From: Nocardia aobensis NBRC 100429
Lineage (GTDB): Bacteria > Actinomycetota > Actinomycetes > Mycobacteriales > Mycobacteriaceae
Assembly: GCF_000308375.1 (NCBI RefSeq)
Contig: NZ_BAFQ01000120.1
Coordinates: 1-33,412 of the forward strand
Reading direction: 5' to 3'
DNA: 33,412 bases
Made by a program: the position numbers and the translations under genes
The notes under the pieces: generated by a model
Seen by the model: the letters and a program-made list of their open reading frames with translations, nothing else
The model's database searches: none
Told to the model about the DNA's origin: nothing
Part shown: positions 26,396 through 33,412 of the stretch, in pieces
Layout: each line of letters opens with the position of its first letter
How positions within the stretch are numbered: position 1 is the stretch's first letter

Positions 26396-27262
26396 GTGCC
26401 GACCAACGAACAGCGACGAGCGGCGGCCAAGCGCAAGCTGGAACGCCGACTGGAGCGACAGGCGCAGCGTGCGCGCAAGCGTAAGCAGCTGGCGATCGCC
26501 GGATCGGCGCTCGGTGTGGTCGTGGTCGTCGCGGCCGGCGTCGGGATCTACTACCTGACCCGCGGCGACGACACTCCCAACGCCGCGGCGAAGACCCCCG
26601 ACGCCTCGCTCTCGTCCACCCCGCAGGCCGCTGCGCCGCCGGAGGCCAAGCCGAAGACCGCGACGGTGAGCTGCTCCTACGCCGAGGGGGGTCAGGCCGC
26701 CAAACCGGTGCACAAGCCCGAGCAGACCGAGGTCTCGACCACCGGCTCCCCGAAGGTCGCCGTCGACACCAACCGCGGGCCGATCGGCATTTCGCTCAAC
26801 GCGGGTGAATCCCCCTGCACGGTCAACAGTTTCGTGAGCCTGGTGCAGCAGAAGTTCTACGACGGCACCCCCTGCCACCGCCTGACCACCGGCGAGGGGC
26901 TGAAGGTGCTGCAGTGCGGCGATCCCAGCGGTCAGGGCAACGGCGGGCCGGGCTACGCCTTCCCCAACGAATACCCGACCGACCAATTCGCCCCCGGCGA
27001 CCCCAACGCGCAGCGCGTTCCGGTGCAGTACAAGCGCGGCGTGGTGGCGATGGCCAACAGCGGCCCCGACACCAACGGCAGCCAGTTCTTCCTCGTCTAC
27101 GGCGATTCCCAGCTCCCGCCGCAGTACACCATCTTCGGCACCGTCGACGAGGCCGGGCTGAAGACGCTCGACGCCATCGCCAAGGACGGCGTCGAGGATC
27201 CCTCGACCGGCGACGGCGCGCCGAAGCAGCCGGTCACCGTGAAGACGATGCAACTGAGCTGA
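26396..27262 (+). CDS. ppiB: Membrane-anchored peptidyl-prolyl cis-trans isomerase (cyclophilin)
   Basis: This 288-residue protein has a highly basic cytoplasmic N-terminus ([18 protein letters not shown]), one membrane helix (about residues 34-52), an Ala/Pro-rich linker, and a cyclophilin domain (about 118-288) with [37 protein letters not shown] and [15 protein letters not shown]. The fold faces outside the membrane, where it would assist folding of exported proteins. The GTG start is preceded by GGGAGG at eight bases, and the sequence [14 protein letters not shown] matches the mycobacterial Rv2582 N-terminus; an upstream in-frame ATG at 26345 is less likely. Confidence 0.94.
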   Translation: MPTNEQRRAAAKRKLERRLERQAQRARKRKQLAIAGSALGVVVVVAAGVGIYYLTRGDDTPNAAAKTPDASLSSTPQAAAPPEAKPKTATVSCSYAEGGQAAKPVHKPEQTEVSTTGSPKVAVDTNRGPIGISLNAGESPCTVNSFVSLVQQKFYDGTPCHRLTTGEGLKVLQCGDPSGQGNGGPGYAFPNEYPTDQFAPGDPNAQRVPVQYKRGVVAMANSGPDTNGSQFFLVYGDSQLPPQYTIFGTVDEAGLKTLDAIAKDGVEDPSTGDGAPKQPVTVKTMQLS

Positions 27263-27275
27263 GCCCCCGGCGCGG

Positions 27276-27309
27276 CCCCGGATCCGCCTGCGATGGACCG
27301 GATCCGGGG
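27276..27309 (+). terminator. ppiB terminator
   Basis: CCCCGGATCCG and CGGATCCGGGG form a perfect 11-bp stem with a 12-base loop, 14 bases after the ppiB stop, followed by TTAGG. Confidence 0.75.
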
Positions 27310-27461
27310 TTAGGCTGCCCTGCTCCGCGCTGGTAATCTCGTAGAACGGACTGCGCTGAAGGTGGGGCGCCGCCACGGCGAATCGACCGTTCGTGTGGCG
27401 GAGTCCGATACGAAGCATCAGAATCGTCCACAGAGACAACTGCAGCATCGGGGAGCAGGCA

Positions 27462-28034
27462 ATGGCCGAGGAACTCGACGACATCGGCCGCGAGACAGCG
27501 GCTTTGATGAGGCAAATGTTGCAGCTTGCGACCCTGGTCGCACTGCGCACCCGCGAACGTGGTCAGCGCGAAGCCGAAGCGCGCGTGAAGGTCACCCAGG
27601 AGCGGGTGAAGGAGACCCGCGAGCGGTTGCTGCGCGAGGCCCGCGAAGCCAAGGCGAAGGATCCGCGCAACCTGGAACTGGCCCGGATGCTCGAGCGCCC
27701 CGCTCTGGAACGGGGTATCTCGCTGGAGAAGGGCCTGGAACACTCCCGGGTGGCGCGCGGCGCCCGCGCCGCCGCCGACCGGCAGAAGGCACGTGAACGC
27801 GAACTGACCCGCTACGACTCTCCCGAGCGGCGGCAGGCCTTGGCCGCCCATCTGTCCCGCGTCGGCGTGGCGCCGGAATTGGCGGCCGTGCGCATGCTCA
27901 TGGATGTCAGTCAGGCGCAGCCGCCGCAGGCCGCGGTCCGCACCCGGCCGGAGGAACCGCCACGGGTGACCCGGGCGCGGGAACACGACGAGCGGATGCG
28001 CGAACGCGAACGCAACCGCGAACGCAACCGCTGA
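27462..28034 (+). CDS. Charged, all-helical protein of unknown function at the edge of the conjugative element
   Basis: This 190-residue protein begins [20 protein letters not shown] with GGGGAG upstream. It is nearly all helix, rich in Arg, Glu, Ala and Lys ([40 protein letters not shown]), and ends in a repetitive basic tail ([11 protein letters not shown]). It has no cysteine and no signal or membrane segment. Highly charged coiled-coil proteins of this kind occur in actinobacterial conjugative elements, but I recognise no family. It is convergent with the DUF4913 gene and closed by a strong terminator. Whether it belongs to the element or the chromosome is unresolved. A TAATCT -10-like box occurs at 27334. 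Confidence 0.75.
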   Translation: MAEELDDIGRETAALMRQMLQLATLVALRTRERGQREAEARVKVTQERVKETRERLLREAREAKAKDPRNLELARMLERPALERGISLEKGLEHSRVARGARAAADRQKARERELTRYDSPERRQALAAHLSRVGVAPELAAVRMLMDVSQAQPPQAAVRTRPEEPPRVTRAREHDERMRERERNRERNR

Positions 28035-28046
28035 CCAACCCGCTCA

Positions 28047-28090
28047 CGATTGTGCCGCCGACCCCGAACGGGCGGCGGCACAATCGTTTT
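28047..28090 (+). terminator. Strong intrinsic terminator with T-run
   Basis: CGATTGTGCCGCC (28047-28059) pairs with GGCGGCACAATCG (28074-28086), 13 bp, followed by TTTT. It ends the helical-protein gene and could also stop transcription arriving from the DUF4913 side. Confidence 0.85.
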
Positions 28091-28126
28091 CGCGTCAACC
28101 AGGCAGATCGGCCTCGAGCCGGCGGA

Positions 28127-28513
28127 TCAGGCCTTGTTCGGGTCGGCCTTGCTCGGTTCGCCGAACATGCCCTGCTGCGGCGGGGTGAGCGGGAGCGGAC
28201 TGAGCATATCCTTGTGACCGTTGCGCACACTGCAGTACTTGAACGGCCCGCGCGGATCGAACAGCCTCCCCATATGCGGGTCGGCGTGGTCCAGGAACCA
28301 CACGCTCATGCCCGTCTGCGGATCCTGGCGCAGGTATTCCCATGCGCGCCACAGGGCTTCGAGTCGCATCGCCGCCTCGGCGTGCTTCCACCACTCGGGG
28401 CACCACACCGTGTCGGTGAGGTCGGTGACCTGACGCCGATAGATGAGGCTGAGGTAGTTCTCCACGAACTCGACCACGTTCGAGTAGATCATGTCCTGGG
28501 GCTGGTCGTTCAC
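28127..28513 (-). CDS. DUF4913 family protein
   Basis: This 128-residue soluble protein contains the segment VVEFVENYLSLIYRRQV, then WCPEWWKHAEAAMRLEALWRAWE and WFLDHADPHMGRLFDPRGPFKYC, characteristic of DUF4913. The family is found mainly in actinobacterial integrative and conjugative elements and plasmids; its function is unknown. The GTG start overlaps the stop of the coupling-protein gene by four bases (GTGA), so the two are translationally coupled. It is the last gene of the conjugation operon in this window. Confidence 0.88.
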   Translation of the reverse strand: MNDQPQDMIYSNVVEFVENYLSLIYRRQVTDLTDTVWCPEWWKHAEAAMRLEALWRAWEYLRQDPQTGMSVWFLDHADPHMGRLFDPRGPFKYCSVRNGHKDMLSPLPLTPPQQGMFGEPSKADPNKA

Positions 28514-30342
28514 AGCGGGCGAACCTCCTCGGGCTGTCCGTAGGTCGCGGGCGGCTCACCGGGCATCGACCCGCCGTCGAGGACCGTCCGCTCGCCCACG
28601 AGATCACTCATGGTGGTGCGGCGCTGCGGATCATGCTGTTCGATCGACTTGCGCACCTCGGCAGCGTACTCCCCTTCCCACCACGGCACGGTGCGCACGA
28701 GCACCGCCGGCGCACCTGAGGAGAACACCACGGCCCGCCCGCGCGGCAGGGTGGCCAATGCGTTCGGATTGAGGGTTCGCGAGGAGCCCAGCGAACGCGA
28801 ATAACTCTTGCCGCCTTTGGATTCCGAGACAGACGACGAGATGGAGTCGTAGTCGCCGATCGCCTCCGAGCGGGCGGCCAGGAATGCCATATCGTCGATT
28901 CCGGGGCCGAGGACCTTGATATTGGCCGCCGCCCACAGCGCCTCCATCCCGGCCTGCCCCCAGCACCGTACGCCCTGCGCCCAGGACTGCAGCACGGTCA
29001 TCACGACGATGCCGCGAGATCCGAAGTGGCTGTACTGCTTCGGCAGATCCTTCCAGCGCACGATATTGGCCGCCTCGTCCAGCACCGCGAGCAACGGAAT
29101 GGACAGCCGGCCCAGGTGTTCGTGAGTCGCTTTGCGCATCGCGACGTCGACGACGGCTTCGGTGAGGGCGCTGACCAGCGGGCCCGCCGAACCGCGTCCC
29201 TCCAGCGACAGGCAGTACAGCGTCGAATTCCGGTCCAGGAAATCCCATTCGTCGAACTGGTAGCGGTCACCGCCGGGAGTGACCCACTGGTGCACGTTCG
29301 ACAGTTTCAGGCAGCGCACCATCTTCTTCGCGGTGCCGAAGATGCTGTCGCGGACGCGTTCGGCGGTGTTGTACTGCTGCGCCAGGCCGGAGGCGACCAG
29401 GTGGTGGCTCGCGGCGCGCAACAACTGCACCGATTCGGTATTGCTCGGATCGGTCACCCACTCCCACACCTGGGTGATCGGCCGGTTCGCCACGGCCGCG
29501 GCGAGGAACAGACCGGCGAGCAGATCTTCGGCCTCCGGGTCGAAGTAGCTGTCGGGAGTGCCGTCGCTGTCCTCGGCATCGGCGAAGTGGCCGGCCAGCC
29601 GGGCCGCGCGCATCTCACAGCCCTCGTGCCGGGCGTCGACCCAGCCCAGCGGATCCCAGTACCAGGTGGCGTGCGTCTCACCCGCGACACCCTGCGGGTC
29701 GAAGACGAAGGCACGAGACCCCTTACCCTCCCGCACATCTCGGGTCGCATCGACCACATCGCGCTTGTTGGAGGTGACCAGCACCGGGCCGATCGCCGAC
29801 AGGATCGCCGGAATCACCCGAGAGGTCGTCTTACCCTGGCGCGGACCCCAGATGTCGAGATGCAGATCCTCGTAGGAGCCGAACAGCATCACACCGTCTA
29901 TCACCCCGACACCGATCGGCACGCCGGGCGAATCCTCGTAGCCGAGCCGCACGCCCAGTTGCCGGGCCTTGTCCCGGACCCCGGCCTCGGTGAGTGCCGC
30001 GATCGCGCCGCCGCTGCCCATGTACTGGGCCTTGTCGTCGACGGGCAGCCTCCCGCGGCTGCGGCGCTTCTTCATCTCCCGCCGCACGAACACGATGCCG
30101 GCGACGACCAGCACGACGAGCAGCACGATCACCGTCGAGGCGGTCGGCCACTCCAGTTGTCCGCGGGCGATCTTCGCGATGCAGGCGATCGGGTTGATCG
30201 GTACGTCCTGGGGCACCGTCGACAGCTTGTTGCCCAGGTGCAGGGCGACCCAGAGGGTGCCGACCACCGCGAAACCGATGTAGATCAGATACAGGGCGAG
30301 GTCCGGTCCCGGATCGGCCGGGTCCTTCACCTTCTTCGCCAT
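28510..30342 (-). CDS. VirD4/TraG-type conjugative coupling ATPase
   Basis: This 610-residue protein has two N-terminal membrane helices (about 14-36 and 67-87) and a cytoplasmic motor. It has a Walker A-like loop GPRQGKT (166-172; one residue shorter than GxxxxGKT), Walker B LLAVLDE (D422, E423), a downstream VMTVLQSWAQG motif with Q452, and a TraM-recognition-type C-terminal part. Coupling proteins bring DNA-relaxase complexes to the type IV channel. AGGAGG lies six bases before the ATG, the best ribosome site in the operon, which fits a membrane ATPase restarted after a 36-base gap. It overlaps DUF4913 by four bases. Confidence 0.92.
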   Translation of the reverse strand: MAKKVKDPADPGPDLALYLIYIGFAVVGTLWVALHLGNKLSTVPQDVPINPIACIAKIARGQLEWPTASTVIVLLVVLVVAGIVFVRREMKKRRSRGRLPVDDKAQYMGSGGAIAALTEAGVRDKARQLGVRLGYEDSPGVPIGVGVIDGVMLFGSYEDLHLDIWGPRQGKTTSRVIPAILSAIGPVLVTSNKRDVVDATRDVREGKGSRAFVFDPQGVAGETHATWYWDPLGWVDARHEGCEMRAARLAGHFADAEDSDGTPDSYFDPEAEDLLAGLFLAAAVANRPITQVWEWVTDPSNTESVQLLRAASHHLVASGLAQQYNTAERVRDSIFGTAKKMVRCLKLSNVHQWVTPGGDRYQFDEWDFLDRNSTLYCLSLEGRGSAGPLVSALTEAVVDVAMRKATHEHLGRLSIPLLAVLDEAANIVRWKDLPKQYSHFGSRGIVVMTVLQSWAQGVRCWGQAGMEALWAAANIKVLGPGIDDMAFLAARSEAIGDYDSISSSVSESKGGKSYSRSLGSSRTLNPNALATLPRGRAVVFSSGAPAVLVRTVPWWEGEYAAEVRKSIEQHDPQRRTTMSDLVGERTVLDGGSMPGEPPATYGQPEEVRPL

Positions 30343-30378
30343 CTCGCCTCCTGAGGTGACCGAGTATGTGGCCGTGGC

Positions 30379-30999
30379 TCAACGGAATCCGTCGAGCCGC
30401 CAGCCGTCGGGGGTGCGGACGACGGTGGCGATCACCGTCGTGGGGGGTAGCGTCTCGCGGGAACCGTCGGAGTGCACGGCGGTCTGCTCGATACCGATTT
30501 TGAACTGCTGGTGGTCCGAATCGCCGTTGCCCGGGGCCTGTTCGCCGGAGGCGAAGGTGAAGGCCTCCACGCGCACGCCCGAACGCCCCCATTCGGCCCA
30601 GCGCAGTGTCGGTTTCGGAGTCTCCTGGCCCGGCGGCGCGTCGAGTGTGCGAAGCAGGCTGGGGCCCAGCCACTTCCGCGCCCGGGCCAGCGACGCTCCC
30701 TGCGCCTCGGTAGCCGGATACCAGGTGAAGATCTCGCGCAAGGCGGCGACGGCGACACCGTCGGGAGTGCCGGGATCGGGTGCCGGAGCGGCCTCGAGCT
30801 GACGCGGCGTCGACGTGGCCGACGCCGGTGGTCCGGCCTGCTCGGACCCTCCCGCGCAGCCGGACAGCAGTGCGACGCTCACCACCAGCATCACCACCAG
30901 GTTCGCGTAGACGGCCCGTGCCGTAGGTCGGCGGCCCGGCGCCCGGAACGCCGGGCGCTGTTTCCAGGTTATCGGTCCCGCACCGCGTCGTGTCGTCAC
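30379..30999 (-). CDS. Putative lipoprotein of the conjugation operon
   Basis: This 206-residue protein has a long basic N-terminus (about 32 residues), a hydrophobic stretch and a lipobox VALLSGC with C48. A Pro/Ala/Ser linker follows, then a folded domain (about 80-206) containing LREIFTWYPATEAQGASLARARKWLG and ending TTVIATVVRTPDGWRLDGF. The last part has the strand pattern of NTF2/VirB8-like conjugation proteins, but that is a guess. The GTG start overlaps the cell-wall hydrolase stop by four bases (GTGA). The extracytoplasmic location suggests a channel-assembly component. Confidence 0.82.
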   Translation of the reverse strand: MTTRRGAGPITWKQRPAFRAPGRRPTARAVYANLVVMLVVSVALLSGCAGGSEQAGPPASATSTPRQLEAAPAPDPGTPDGVAVAALREIFTWYPATEAQGASLARARKWLGPSLLRTLDAPPGQETPKPTLRWAEWGRSGVRVEAFTFASGEQAPGNGDSDHQQFKIGIEQTAVHSDGSRETLPPTTVIATVVRTPDGWRLDGFR

Positions 31000-32699
31000 A
31001 ACACCCTCCGTAACCGCGCGTCACCGGGGACGGGCGCCTCGCTCACGCCCGAGGGGTCGGCGGCACGAATCATCCGGCCGTCGCCGGCGTAGATGCCGAC
31101 CTCGGCCGGGCCGCGCAACCCGAAGCGGGAGAACACCAGATCGCCCGGCTGGGCGTTGCGCATCGGCACCTCGGCCCCCGCCTCCCACTGTTGTTCCGCG
31201 GTCTGCGGCAACGTCTTCGCGCCCGAGGAGGCCGCGAACACCGCGGCCGAGGTCAGGCCCGGACCGTCGAGTCCACCGCCGGTCGGCCCCTGCGGACCAC
31301 CGCCACCCCACACGTACGGGGTGCCCTTCCACTGCTGGGCCGCGGCGAGGATGTCGGCGCCCGCCGAACCGTGGCCGGGCTGGAATCGGCCCATCGATCC
31401 GGGCGCCCGGTACTGCGCCTCCATGGCGAGGATATTCGTGACGTAGGGCCGGGTTTCGGAGAAGTGCGCGGCCACCTGATTGGGCATTCCACCCGAGGCG
31501 AGGACCGCACCCTCGCCGGCGTTGTAGGCGGCCAGCGACAGCGGCACCACATCGCCGTGCACCTTGCCCTCGCCGATCCACCGCTCGACCTGATGGGCGA
31601 TCGAACACATGTAACGCCCCTGGGCGATGATCGCGTCGCCGTCGTCCCACAGGCTGGCCTGCCCGTTGCCGTCGGCGTCGAGCAGGTACGGGCGCCCGTC
31701 GTCGGGATCGGTGGCCCGGGCCGTGGTGGGCAGGAATTGGGCCAGTCCCTCGGCGCCGGCGGGCGAGGTGAGCCCGCGCTGGAATCCGGATTCCTGACGG
31801 CCCTGCGCCGCCAGCACCGAGGCGGTGATCTCCGGGCACAGCGAACCCGCGCGGCGATACCAGATTTCGAGCTCCGGCGGCACCTTGCCGTCGGCGAGTG
31901 CACCGCCGGCGCTGCCGAATCCCCGGCTGCACAGCGGGTTCGCCGAATACGGGAACGCGCCACCGCCGCTGGGCGTCAACGCGCCGTCGAGCCACGGCAG
32001 CGGATCGATCTGATGCCCGCCCGTCAGGCGCCCGCCGGGCACGATCTCGAAATGCAGGTGCGGACCGGTGGATTCGCCCGCCGATCCGACCGCGCCGACC
32101 TCCTGACCGGCTCGCACCCGCTGACCGACCCGCACCTTCACCCCGCTCGCCCACTCGTGGCCGTAGACGGCGGAGAAGGGGCGGCCGTTGACGTCGACGG
32201 AGTCGATCACGATCCAGTTGCCGAAACCCGAGGCGGGACCGGCGGCGACGACGACACCGTCCGCCACCGCGAACTCCGGGGTGCCGTCCGGCGCGGCCAG
32301 ATCCACGCCGAGATGGGTGCCGCCACGGGCGCCGAACGTGTCCGACACCGTGAAGGATCCGCCCGGCAGCGGCCAGGTGCGCCGGATCGGCGCGATTCCC
32401 GCGGCCAGCGACGGCGCGCCCGTCACACTCGGATTCGCCTGTGCCGCGGGAATATCCGCCACACCGGGGGTTGCCGTCGTCGAGCCGCGCGGGTCGGTAG
32501 TCGCGGTCGGTGTGGTGGAACCCGACTCCGGCGCCCGCGCCGCCCACGGCGCGCCGGAGGTGTCCGGCAGTCCCGAACCGGGCGTGGTCGGCTGATCGGC
32601 GCACGGATCCTCCGAGGAGGGCAGCACGATCACCACCACGAGAGTGATCAGAGAGACGACACCGCCGAGCACGAGGGCGGTGAGGGTTCTCGCGTTCAC
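30996..32699 (-). CDS. Three-domain cell-wall hydrolase: M23 peptidase, lytic transglycosylase, degenerate NlpC/P60
   Basis: This 567-residue protein has an N-terminal membrane helix (about 8-26) and a Pro/Thr/Ser-rich linker, then three domains. (1) M23/LytM peptidase at about 110-225 with H129xxxD133 (THLGVD), H181 and H214xH216, all present. (2) SLT/lysozyme-like transglycosylase at about 285-435 with E303 in GRQESGF, GLAQFLP and AAYNAGEGAV. (3) NlpC/P60 fold at about 447-567. In domain 3 the catalytic Cys is Gly (LDG479PGLT for LDCSGLT), the His is Glu (AE533VGIY for HVGIY), and the third residue is Arg (MIR545A). Such enzymes locally open peptidoglycan for the conjugation channel. The start is GTG. 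Confidence 0.92.
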   Translation of the reverse strand: MNARTLTALVLGGVVSLITLVVVIVLPSSEDPCADQPTTPGSGLPDTSGAPWAARAPESGSTTPTATTDPRGSTTATPGVADIPAAQANPSVTGAPSLAAGIAPIRRTWPLPGGSFTVSDTFGARGGTHLGVDLAAPDGTPEFAVADGVVVAAGPASGFGNWIVIDSVDVNGRPFSAVYGHEWASGVKVRVGQRVRAGQEVGAVGSAGESTGPHLHFEIVPGGRLTGGHQIDPLPWLDGALTPSGGGAFPYSANPLCSRGFGSAGGALADGKVPPELEIWYRRAGSLCPEITASVLAAQGRQESGFQRGLTSPAGAEGLAQFLPTTARATDPDDGRPYLLDADGNGQASLWDDGDAIIAQGRYMCSIAHQVERWIGEGKVHGDVVPLSLAAYNAGEGAVLASGGMPNQVAAHFSETRPYVTNILAMEAQYRAPGSMGRFQPGHGSAGADILAAAQQWKGTPYVWGGGGPQGPTGGGLDGPGLTSAAVFAASSGAKTLPQTAEQQWEAGAEVPMRNAQPGDLVFSRFGLRGPAEVGIYAGDGRMIRAADPSGVSEAPVPGDARLRRVL

Positions 32700-32709
32700 C
32701 GCGCACCCG

Positions 32710-33018
32710 TCATGTCGCGCGGCGAGTTTCGTTCAGGGTTTCCACCAGGGTGCGATTCATCTCCGCCGCGGCCGCCAACTGCTGTTGCAGCAGCGCCACT
32801 TTGCGGCGCAGGGCCACGGCGTCCATCCGTTCCAGGCTGGGCCCCTCCGCGGCACGCACCCAGTTGCGCACCGAATTGGTGTGCACGCCGATCTGTTCGG
32901 CGACGACCCGGCAGGCCTCCGACTCGCTGCGCAGTTTGTCGGTGAGCGCGACGACCTGTTCCACCGCCGCCTTCCGCACCTGCGGCGACACTCTCCGGTA
33001 TGACCTGTGCGGCATCAC
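32710..33018 (-). CDS. IS3/IS911 OrfA-like helix-turn-helix protein inside the conjugation operon
   Basis: This 102-residue protein has an N-terminal helix-turn-helix of the transposase OrfA type (VSPQVRKAAVEQVVALTDKL, SESEACRVVAEQIGVHTNSV then RNWVRAAEG) and a leucine-zipper coiled coil (LRRKVALLQQQLAAAAEMN). This is the OrfA layout of IS3 elements. No OrfB/DDE partner, slippery frameshift window or terminal inverted repeat is present. The GTG start overlaps the upstream ATPase gene by four bases (GTGA), and the hydrolase gene starts 10 bases after it. It therefore behaves as an operon member, perhaps a DNA-binding regulator, rather than an insertion. Confidence 0.82.
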   Translation of the reverse strand: MMPHRSYRRVSPQVRKAAVEQVVALTDKLRSESEACRVVAEQIGVHTNSVRNWVRAAEGPSLERMDAVALRRKVALLQQQLAAAAEMNRTLVETLNETRRAT

Positions 33019-33412
33019 GCGGCACTCCCCTCGTCGCCCCGCCGGGCCGTGGATTCGGTGAATTCGCTGAAACGCTGGTTGGTCTCGTGGATTCCGCTCT
33101 CTTTTTCCGACACGGTGAACTCCATGTGGAACGGGATACCGGGGCGGCGATCCTCACCGATCTTGAGCAGGAACTTTCCCGTGCCGGGCGCGGGCGGGCG
33201 GGCCTGCCCCGGTTTGAGCGCCTCACCTGTCAGCGCCTGCGGGGCCGACCAGCTGGTGACCATCTCCTCCTCGGCGGAGGTGAACGGGATCGTCGAGTCC
33301 AGGCGGTTGATCTCCTCGGGGGGCAGCGCGCCGAAGATCTTGGCGCGCGCGCGTTCCAGAAAGCCCAGCGCCTTGGCGATCGCGGCCTCGGATCCGAGCG
33401 ATTGCAGGTCCC
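33015..33412 (-). CDS. VirB4/TrsE-like conjugation ATPase, C-terminal part (runs off the right edge)
   Basis: The frame is open to the window end (about 131 codons visible). The sequence AKALGFLERARAKIFGALPP, then EEINRLDSTIPFTSAEEEMV, then GTGKFLLKIG and RPGIPFHMEFTVSE, ending with HETNQRF, fits the C-terminal region of actinobacterial conjugative ATP-binding proteins. These typically end 'GRG.F..K.G.RPGIPV...LT..E...NDTN.RW'. No Walker motif lies within the visible part, so the assignment depends on this tail and on operon context. It is the most upstream gene visible and feeds directly into the OrfA-like gene. Confidence 0.68.
   Translation of the reverse strand, partial: DLQSLGSEAAIAKALGFLERARAKIFGALPPEEINRLDSTIPFTSAEEEMVTSWSAPQALTGEALKPGQARPPAPGTGKFLLKIGEDRRPGIPFHMEFTVSEKESGIHETNQRFSEFTESTARRGDEGSAA

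Larger units (their letters stand above)
28127..33412 (-). mobile_element. End of an integrative conjugative element (type IV secretion module)
   Basis: Six minus-strand genes form one operon with three GTGA overlaps and short gaps: VirB4-like ATPase, OrfA-like protein, cell-wall hydrolase, lipoprotein, VirD4-like coupling ATPase and DUF4913. The set is characteristic of actinobacterial conjugative elements with a T4SS (not the FtsK/TraB type). No integrase, relaxase, tRNA or att repeat lies in the window, so the boundary is unknown. It falls somewhere between the ppiB terminator (27309) and the DUF4913 gene. Confidence 0.72.

Noticed and set aside
24953..27550. An 865-residue minus-strand frame extending hisS upstream
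   Set aside because: HisRS starts at GTG 26230. The extension runs antisense through ppiB and has no family features.
32710..33018. A complete IS3-family insertion sequence
   Set aside because: Only an OrfA-like frame is present. There is no OrfB, no terminal inverted repeats and no target duplication, and the gene overlaps its neighbour by four bases.

Overview
The window comes from a high-GC actinobacterium, most likely Nocardia or a close mycolic-acid-containing relative. The GC-rich codon use, frequent GTG starts and several products point this way: a Rv2578c-type radical SAM protein, a membrane-anchored cyclophilin, a Pro/Gly-rich transmembrane protein, EspC-like small proteins and F420-dependent oxidoreductases. 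From memory of the M. tuberculosis map, the backbone mltG-ruvX-alaS-rarA-(Rv2560-like)-aspS-(Rv2575-like)-(Rv2578c-like)-hisS-ppiB follows the order Rv2553c to Rv2582, with accessory genes inserted between its members.

Region by region. 1-5021 (all minus) is a housekeeping block of rarA, alaS, ruvX and the start of mltG. 5051-6668 is a divergent TetR regulator / TauD-type dioxygenase pair around an 18-bp inverted repeat. 6670-10122 holds an APH-fold kinase-like protein, a Pro/Gly-rich membrane protein and a DUF389 membrane protein. 10239-13792 holds aspS, a zinc metallopeptidase and a secreted protein. 13882-16910 is korAB, a 2-oxoacid:ferredoxin oxidoreductase. 17082-18125 is the radical SAM protein. 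18216-22468 is an accessory island: an SDR epimerase-like gene and an F420-type oxidoreductase carry near-identical KstR-like operators, and they flank a two-gene type VII secretion-like unit whose second gene appears frameshifted. 22494-27262 holds mdh, a 59-residue secreted peptide gene, a small membrane protein, hisS and ppiB.

From about 28.1 kb to the right edge lies one end of an integrative conjugative element. It is a tightly overlapping minus-strand operon encoding, in transcription order, a VirB4/TrsE-like ATPase (partial), an IS3 OrfA-like helix-turn-helix protein, a three-domain cell-wall hydrolase, a lipoprotein, a VirD4/TraG coupling ATPase and a DUF4913 protein. The hydrolase's NlpC/P60 domain has lost its catalytic residues. 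A charged, helical protein of unknown role lies between ppiB and this block. In M. tuberculosis relA follows ppiB, so the element or its cargo appears to interrupt that neighbourhood.

I saw no tRNA, rRNA, CRISPR array or complete insertion sequence. The most interesting signals are the shared KstR-like operators, the inactivated NlpC/P60 domain, the OrfA-like protein built into the conjugation operon, and the frameshifted type VII-like substrate gene.
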